A stretch of 64,000 nucleotides of DNA from the NCBI GenBank assembly GCA_024236055.1, contig JACKLF010000003.1:248001-312000 (forward strand), written 5' to 3'. Below are positions 62,539 to 64,000 of this stretch, one piece after another. The stretch's first letter is position 1, and every line of letters begins with the position of its first letter. A program made the position numbers and the translations under genes. Source of the stretch: Alphaproteobacteria bacterium (GTDB lineage Bacteria > Pseudomonadota > Alphaproteobacteria > Micropepsales > Micropepsaceae). The notes beneath the pieces are model-generated. The model was not told the DNA's origin. It ran no database searches and worked only from the letters and a program-made list of their open reading frames with translations.

Positions 62539-62850
62539 CTAGCGCTTGCTTGATGGGTTGTTGTTGGCGGGACGCGAGCCAGGGGATGGTGCGTTCGGCG
62601 GGAATCCGTTCCCGCGCCGTTTGGCGGGGAGGACCGTGTCGGAACCGGGGTCGCTGGTGGAATGCCTTACGCCACGGTCGGCCCAAAGTTTAAGGTCGTC
62701 GGGCGCGTAGACGATGCGGCCGCCGAGTTTTCGATATGTAGGGCCGGTGCCGTAGGTACGATGCTTTTCGAGGGTTCGGGGGGATAGGCCGAGAAAACGC
62801 GCCGCTTCCGGTGTGCGCAGATAGCGGGCGAAGGGATCGTTGGCGGGCAT
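62539..62850 (-). CDS. AlpA/excisionase-like helix-turn-helix protein
   Basis: A 103-residue DNA-binding protein. Residues 7-55 form a HTH_17 domain (LRTPEAARFLGLSPRTLEKH, GPTYRKLGGRIVYAPDDLKL). The C-terminal 45 residues are polar and disordered. Proteins of this type regulate excision or expression of integrative elements. It starts 32 nt upstream of DUF2840 in the same direction. Confidence 0.88.
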   Translation of the reverse strand: MPANDPFARYLRTPEAARFLGLSPRTLEKHRTYGTGPTYRKLGGRIVYAPDDLKLWADRGVRHSTSDPGSDTVLPAKRRGNGFPPNAPSPGSRPANNNPSSKR

Positions 62851-62944
62851 GAGAAGACTCCGTGATCTTGTTGCGCGCCGCCTCGTGGGTGCGGCGGGTA
62901 TGGATCACGGTGGCGGAGGAAGGTCGCGATGAGGGTTTGTGATC

Positions 62945-63752
62945 TCAGGGGTGGGCGAGATCGCCACCCCTGATGGGGGGCAGGGCAACACGGCGGCGGT
63001 ACGGATGGAGCAACAGGCGACGATAGTCGCCCTGCATGAGCGTCTCGCCGAGACGCACGGTGCGGATGATACGGTCGCGCAAGCTATGCGTCTTCCAGCC
63101 GCTGCTGCTGACGGGTCTTCGCCCGAACAACGCATCGGCGATTTCGCGATAGCTGGCGCCGTCCTGGCGACCGTCAAGCGCCCGCAGGGCGTCTAGCAGG
63201 CGCACTTGGCGCTGCTGCGACAGCGCAGCCGGATTGGCGCCAGGGGGAACGCCGCTCAAGGCGCGCCACAGCCGAACGGCGGACCGCGCGCGGATTTCAA
63301 AGAGCTTGTCGAGCGGCAACACCACGGCCGGCGCACCCTGGTCCAGCGCGTCGATCAAGACTCGGTAGAGCGCGCCCCGCCGTTCCAGGACCTGTTCGCC
63401 CGGCGCCCGCGCCCAGGTGGCGAGGAGGGCATAATTGGCGGCAAATCGCGCGTCAGCGAAATCCACAGCGCAGGTCGTCAGGATCGTCGTCGTTGGCAGT
63501 GCGGCAAGCGTCCACCGCACGCGCGTAATGTCGGTTGTTTCGCTGAGCCCAGCAAAATCGTACCCCCCAACGGAGCGCAAATAGCTCCTGTTCGACACGG
63601 GTGAGTTTGCGGTGGCGTGCGATCCGGCGCAGCAATCGCAACTCTCGAACGAACAAGGGATTCCGTTTTAGGAACTCCCACGCATATCCGGGCGCATCAA
63701 GAGAGAGCGTCCCTCCATATGTGCCCGCATCTCGCCAGTTGGGCCGGCTCAT
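62945..63752 (-). pseudogene. DUF2285 gene (DUF6499-type N-terminus) with a frameshift
   Basis: The N-terminus from ATG 63752 (MSRPNWRDAGTYGGTLSLDA, YAWEFLKRNPLFVREL) is the usual beginning of the regulator-like protein, and the C-terminal DUF2285 domain (LPLDKLFEIRARSAVRLWRA, then LLDALRALDGR, RRLLLHPYRRRVAL) follows in another frame. Joining them at the A4 run 63554-63557 (T4 on the coding strand) by removing one base gives a smooth LRWGVRFAGLSETTD. One single-base insertion thus splits a ~268-residue protein. It may be real, programmed, or a sequencing error. Read as two separate ORFs, neither would be a full family member. Confidence 0.65.
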
Positions 63753-63869
63753 TGGGCGTCTCCATTGGTCTGATTACACAATGGTTGGGCGGTAGAATGC
63801 GCGCAAAAGTAGTGCGCTGGGAGCGGCACACGATGTAATGATCGTTACCTTCGCGGCGACTCCTGCGCG

Positions 63870-64000
63870 TCAATCCGAAATAGCGCCGCGCCAGAGTTGG
63901 CGGTAGCCATTCTGGGTGAGCCAGTGCGCGCGCGAGAGATGGGATTGCCAGGACAGATGGGCGCGCTCACTGTCCCGGTCTGGGTCAAGATGGAGCACGA
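63870..64000 (-). CDS. C-terminal end of an unidentified gene (continues past right edge)
   Basis: The last 43 codons including the stop of a minus-strand gene: VLHLDPDRDSERAHLSWQSH, LSRAHWLTQNGYRQLWRG and a final AISD before TGA at 63870-63872. The sequence looks like a real, conserved protein tail of the kind found beside DUF2285 genes in these elements, but the family cannot be named from this part. 63753-63869 is non-coding and should hold the promoter of the DUF2285 gene. Confidence 0.6.
   Translation of the reverse strand, partial: VLHLDPDRDSERAHLSWQSHLSRAHWLTQNGYRQLWRGAISD

Noticed and set aside
1..64000. tRNA or rRNA genes, or an attachment site at a tRNA 3' end
   Set aside because: No cloverleaf or rRNA sequence was seen by eye; element ends are probably outside the window.

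Overview
The window reads as an alphaproteobacterial accessory region, most likely from a sphingomonad (Sphingobium, Novosphingobium or Sphingopyxis type). The evidence is the gene content and the style of the proteins: CopA/CopB/DUF305 copper genes, a DUF2274-trbIGFLJEDCB-CopG-traG transfer operon, traF, DUF2840 and DUF2285 genes. It looks like an integrative conjugative element or a plasmid segment with a very large metal-resistance cargo. No rRNA, tRNA, CRISPR array, insertion sequence or transposase was recognised.

Positions 1-10472 form a copper module: the 3' end of the multicopper oxidase copA, copB, a DUF305 protein, a CsoR repressor divergent from a Cu(I)-type P-ATPase with a palindromic operator between them, a small Met/Cys-rich secreted protein, a FixH-like protein, and cusBA. 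Positions 10473-13294 carry an FTR1-type permease with a cytochrome c domain behind a Fur-like palindrome, then a small Met-rich membrane protein. Positions 13481-20652 are a Co/Zn/Cd module: a small secreted protein, czcC, czcB, a PII-like protein, czcA and czcD. Positions 20805-24827 hold a decayed P19/Tp34-like iron-binding protein gene, a Zn/Cd/Pb P-ATPase, a CzcN-like methyltransferase and a MerR regulator. Both target promoters there have the same dyad and a 19-nt spacer. Positions 25122-31433 are an ArsR-controlled RND system (adaptor, pump, lipoprotein, TolC-like protein). uppP follows. Positions 32763-37054 are a mer operon (merR divergent from merT, merP, merF, merA) plus an extra flavoprotein disulfide reductase. 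Positions 37441-41302 are a separate, unusual cassette: a MerR regulator fused to an HMA domain, a CcdA-like membrane protein, and a P-type ATPase with YPC where CPC is expected. It sits behind a Tn501-like mercury dyad.

From 41576 onward the conjugation module begins: a LysR regulator, then on the minus strand DUF2274, trbI, trbG, trbF, trbL, trbJ, trbE, trbD, trbC, trbB, copG and traG, largely joined by 1-4 nt overlaps. Downstream is a YadA-like trimeric autotransporter gene (54514-58050) interrupted by two in-frame stops, a Gly/His-rich gene remnant, a small conserved ORF, a heavily decayed DUF3363-type relaxase gene, a lytic transglycosylase, traF, DUF2840, an AlpA-like HTH protein, a frameshifted DUF2285 gene, and the end of one more gene at the right edge.

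Together the cargo covers periplasmic oxidation and sequestration (CopA, CopB, MerP), export to the periplasm (P-ATPases, CzcD), export across the outer membrane (three RND pumps, two TolC-like proteins in the window) and Hg(II) reduction. Each module has its own metal-sensing regulator. The mating-pore genes look intact but the relaxase has lost its frame and its metal-binding histidines, so self-transfer is doubtful. Several lesions lie in short homopolymers, so sequencing error must be excluded for those. All functional calls are made by eye from sequence; no database search was run.
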